DNA from: Hyphomonas sp.
GTDB lineage: Bacteria; Pseudomonadota; Alphaproteobacteria; Caulobacterales; Hyphomonadaceae
NCBI RefSeq assembly: GCF_013823385.1
Contig: NZ_PNMA01000018.1
Coordinates: 18,322 to 82,321 of the forward strand
Length of the DNA stretch: 64,000 nucleotides
Direction of reading: 5' to 3'
Shown here: positions 62,818 through 64,000 of the stretch, one piece after another
Position numbering within the stretch: position 1 is the first letter of the stretch
How the letters are laid out: each line of letters starts with the position of its first letter
Program-made: the position numbers and the translations under genes
Notes under the pieces: generated by a model
Database searches by the model: none
Seen by the model: only the letters and a program-made list of their open reading frames with translations
What the model was told of the DNA's origin: nothing

Positions 62818-64000
62818 TTACCCCGCCTTCGGTTTCAGACCGAGGGCGCGCTTGATCATGCCGCCCAGCTCTCCAATGCCTGCGCCGTGTACGGCGCCGG
62901 CGCGGTAGACCTTGGTGGCGCCCCAGACGACCAACGCGGTAATCACGACCATCATCCCCATCTGCGCCAGCACTTCCCACATCGGCGGGTCATGCGGCAT
63001 CCGCAGGATCAGCAGGAACGGCGTGAACAAGGGAATCCACGAGGCAATGTCCACGATCGGCGAGCCGGGATCCTGGAACGCCACAAAGATCGCAAACATC
63101 GGCAGCATCAAGAGGATCATCATCGGGCTGAGCAGCGTCTGCGCCTCCTGGATCGTGTCGCAGAGCGAGCCGAGCGCCATGAACAGGGTGCCATAGAGAA
63201 TATAGCCGAGCACAAAGCTCACCAGCGCCGGAAGGATCAGTTTCGGATCGGTCACCGCCGCGATGAAAGGCTGGATCATGTCCGCCATGCCGGGCACCTG
63301 GCTAGCCGAAACGGCAGACCCCACGATGCCGAACAATGACCAGGACAGCATCATCGTCGAAGTGACCGCAAACACCGCCAGCATCTTTCCCGCCAGAAGC
63401 TGAGGCAGCTGCACGGAGGTCAGCAGCGTATCGAAGATCTTGTTGGACCGCTCCTCGATCGTGCCCATCAACAGGTACTGGATGATCGAGAAGATCATCA
63501 GCCACAGGAAATAGGCAAGCGCTGCCGACACGAGCGCCGGCGCGCGGTCTGCCATCGTCACTTCCGCGCCGCTTTCCCCCGCCTGCGTGGCGTTGAGGCG
63601 GAAGGCGGGCACCTTGATCGCCGCCGCGTCTGCCTGTTTCAGGAAATCCGGATTGAGGCCGGAAGCGGCCAGCGCGTCCCGGCGGCTGAGATCGCGCATG
63701 GCAATTTCCGCCGTCCGCTGCAGCGTGTCGACATTCACGTCCCCGCTCCAGTATTCCAGCTGTGATCCGTCCTCGGAAAGTATGAACACGGCAAATAATG
63801 GCCGCTCGCCCGCCGGGCCGGAAACCGTCCGCTCCCCCGTCAGCCAGGGGCGCAATTCTTCCAGCGTGCGCGCGGGCGCAGGCACTTCGATGAATTTCCG
63901 CCCCCCGGCCGCATCGGCCACCTGATCCTGGGCCTCGGCGAGGGGAATGTTCATCTGCTCGGCCAGGGCCCGCGCCTCGGCGGCCGCGTCGCTGCTGCGG
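62818..64000 (-). CDS. ABC-2 type transporter permease (5' part beyond right edge)
   Basis: The reading frame is open past the right edge. The visible part begins with a large extracytoplasmic region, then about six membrane helices. LMGTIEERSNKIFDTLLTSVQLPQLLAGKM is the classic coupling segment of NatB/ABC-2 permeases that contacts the ATPase. Helices include FSIIQYLLMG and LYGTLFMALGS. Such permeases export sodium, drugs or lipid-linked substrates. The ATPase gene is not in the window and may lie beyond the right edge. Confidence 0.82.
   Translation of the reverse strand, partial: RSSDAAAEARALAEQMNIPLAEAQDQVADAAGGRKFIEVPAPARTLEELRPWLTGERTVSGPAGERPLFAVFILSEDGSQLEYWSGDVNVDTLQRTAEIAMRDLSRRDALAASGLNPDFLKQADAAAIKVPAFRLNATQAGESGAEVTMADRAPALVSAALAYFLWLMIFSIIQYLLMGTIEERSNKIFDTLLTSVQLPQLLAGKMLAVFAVTSTMMLSWSLFGIVGSAVSASQVPGMADMIQPFIAAVTDPKLILPALVSFVLGYILYGTLFMALGSLCDTIQEAQTLLSPMMILLMLPMFAIFVAFQDPGSPIVDIASWIPLFTPFLLILRMPHDPPMWEVLAQMGMMVVITALVVWGATKVYRAGAVHGAGIGELGGMIKRALGLKPKAG

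Overview
The window is chromosomal DNA of an alphaproteobacterium, probably Hyphomonadaceae (Hyphomonas-like). That placement is inferred from gene content and has not been tested by database search. The evidence is the pair of ethylmalonyl-CoA pathway enzymes (Ccr, Ecm), alphaproteobacterial families such as COQ9, DUF2794, SapC and DUF1826, GAAC-N7-GAAC type LexA boxes, and a serC leader RNA. Genes are densely packed on both strands, GC is high, and many neighbours overlap by four bases. No insertion sequence, prophage, CRISPR array or rRNA was seen. One tRNA (Arg, anticodon ACG) is present.

Left part (1-25 kb). A RimB-RimK fusion runs off the left edge. It is followed by a haem-motif lipoprotein, a small AT-richer two-gene insert (about 1.44-2.5 kb), ethylmalonyl-CoA mutase, a class IV aminotransferase and crotonyl-CoA carboxylase/reductase. 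Next come purA, a PagL-like outer membrane protein, serA and serC (with its leader RNA), an acyl-CoA set (SDR dehydrogenase, thiolase, MaoC), asd, a secreted vWA protein and a fatty acid desaturase. A membrane protein with a degenerate primase-type zinc finger follows.

Middle part (23-41 kb). A complete elongation factor P module (epmB, epmA, efp) is followed by an ECF sigma factor, an OmpR-type response regulator and a hybrid histidine kinase. A bcsA-bcsB-bcsC cellulose operon has four-base overlaps throughout and ends in a PAS sensor without a recognisable output domain. A zinc-homeostasis pair (DUF1826 and a COG0523 GTPase) diverges from a palindromic operator-like sequence.

Right part (41-64 kb). 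This holds tRNA-Arg, a secreted trypsin-like protease with a P1 peptidase, gamma-glutamyltransferase, thymidine kinase, a ferredoxin-NADP reductase, a CPA2 antiporter and a bacterial voltage-gated cation channel. It continues with a redoxin next to a DsbD/ScsB protein, SapC, a DUF885 protein, a small gene behind several LexA boxes, DUF2794 and COQ9. The end of the window has rpsU, which appears to start at AUA, an ArsR regulator coupled to an ATP-grasp-like enzyme, a GST, and an ABC-2 permease running off the right edge.

The most interesting signals are the AUA start of rpsU, the iterated LexA boxes in front of an uncharacterised 112-residue protein, the ArsR/ATP-grasp unit next to a GST, and a shared TGC-N3-GCA-type motif in front of ecm, dat/ccr and the antiporter. 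The PAS sensor coupled to the cellulose operon and the zinc-finger-like membrane protein also deserve a look. All coordinates and motifs were read by eye from the sequence; no homology search was run.
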